From: DATCHW01 sp036508135
Lineage (GTDB): Bacteria > Bacteroidota > Ignavibacteria > Tepidaquicellales > Tepidaquicellaceae
Length of the DNA stretch: 64,000 nt
Direction: 5' to 3'
Assembly (NCBI GenBank): GCA_036508135.1
Contig: DATCHW010000259.1
Coordinates: 1-64,000 of the forward strand
Every line of letters starts with the position of its first letter. The stretch's first letter is position 1. The notes below the pieces were generated by a model that saw only the letters and a program-made list of their open reading frames with translations, ran no database searches and was not told the origin of the DNA. This document shows, one piece after another, positions 63,814-64,000 of the stretch. Both the position numbers and the translations under genes were made by a program.

Positions 63814-63852
63814 GTGTTCCTGTTAATTGAAAGAGCTTACTGTTCCTCCTTT

Positions 63853-64000
63853 CTATATTAGCCCTTTATTCTTAAAGGATAGATAAGATGTTTCGGTTAT
63901 TATTAAATGGTCAATAACTTCTATTCCTATGTACTTACTAACTTCTACAAGTCTTTTTGTTATTTTAATATCATCCTCGCTTGGTTCAGCTTCTCCTGAT
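63853..64000 (-). CDS. radC: RadC-family (JAB/MPN) protein, C-terminal end only
   Basis: The last 48 codons of a leftward gene that continues beyond the window. SGEAEPSEDDIKITKRLVEV, then IGIEVIDHLIITETSYLSF and a terminal KGLI are the end of the JAB metalloprotease-like domain of RadC. The Ser-Gly corresponds to the last part of the HxHPSG metal site; the His residues lie outside. RadC-like genes are frequent on mobile elements. Whether it is full length is unknown. Confidence 0.85.
   Translation of the reverse strand, partial: SGEAEPSEDDIKITKRLVEVSKYIGIEVIDHLIITETSYLSFKNKGLI

Noticed and set aside
63642..63830. 62-codon rightward frame from GTG
   Set aside because: Runs against the consensus promoter and the terminator; low-quality composition.

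Overview
The window is AT-rich bacterial DNA. The left ~38 kb looks like the chromosome of a Bacteroidota/Chlorobi-group bacterium, most likely Ignavibacteria. The reasons are the C-terminal type IX secretion tails beginning with the NYPNPFNPVT-type motif on two large exported proteins, a PorV-family outer-membrane protein beside a TonB-dependent receptor, and a tiny AURKAIP1/COX24 (mS38-like) ribosomal protein. The right ~26 kb, downstream of a tRNA-Thr gene, is an integrated mobile element that carries a defence cluster and a replication/transfer module. It runs off the right edge. No database search was possible; family names come from motifs read by eye.

Core region (1-37.9 kb). Translation genes come first: the 5' part of a TrmH-family methyltransferase, then rsmI, gltX and glnS. 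A leftward block follows with a TPR lipoprotein, sppA, an HU protein and the mS38-like protein. A cell-wall amidase is next, then a second leftward block with a Na+/solute symporter, ftsX, two peroxiredoxins and an acetyltransferase-like protein. From 13 to 28.5 kb lies a rightward envelope/secretion cluster: three secreted proteins with CTD-like tails (one with two phospholipase D motifs), two lipoproteins, a TonB-dependent receptor, PorV and a polytopic membrane protein. From 28.5 to 34.3 kb is a signalling group: a sigma-54-type response regulator, HPPD, an HPt protein and a hybrid histidine kinase whose own HPt-like domain has lost its histidine. The core ends with aspS, ahcY and a doubly frameshifted four-helix-bundle (S23/IVP) pseudogene lying between inverted repeats.

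Mobile element (about 38-64 kb). It starts beside tRNA-Thr(CGT) with an 11-bp triple direct repeat. A PHP-SMC (TrlF-like) ATPase follows, then a tyrosine integrase operon and a divergent excisionase-like gene. A tight leftward five-gene run comes next (56.8 to 44.3 kb): SF1 helicase-nuclease, type III methyltransferase, type III restriction subunit, a 79-residue protein and a SIR2-STAND-TPR protein. This run could be one multi-layer anti-phage operon and is the best candidate here for an undescribed system. Beyond it lie two tiny membrane-protein ORFs, a primase-like protein with a structured leader, a transfer/FtsK-HerA-like ATPase, a replication-relaxation-like protein, a series of very small overlapping genes and the 3' end of a RadC-family gene.

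Several element promoters match the ordinary sigma-70 consensus (one is TTGACA-N17-TATAAT), whereas a core promoter looks more like the Bacteroidota TTTG/TAnnTTTG type. This suggests a broad-host-range or foreign origin. Two structured non-coding stretches (43.95-44.08 kb and 58.38-58.50 kb) are not explained by any gene.
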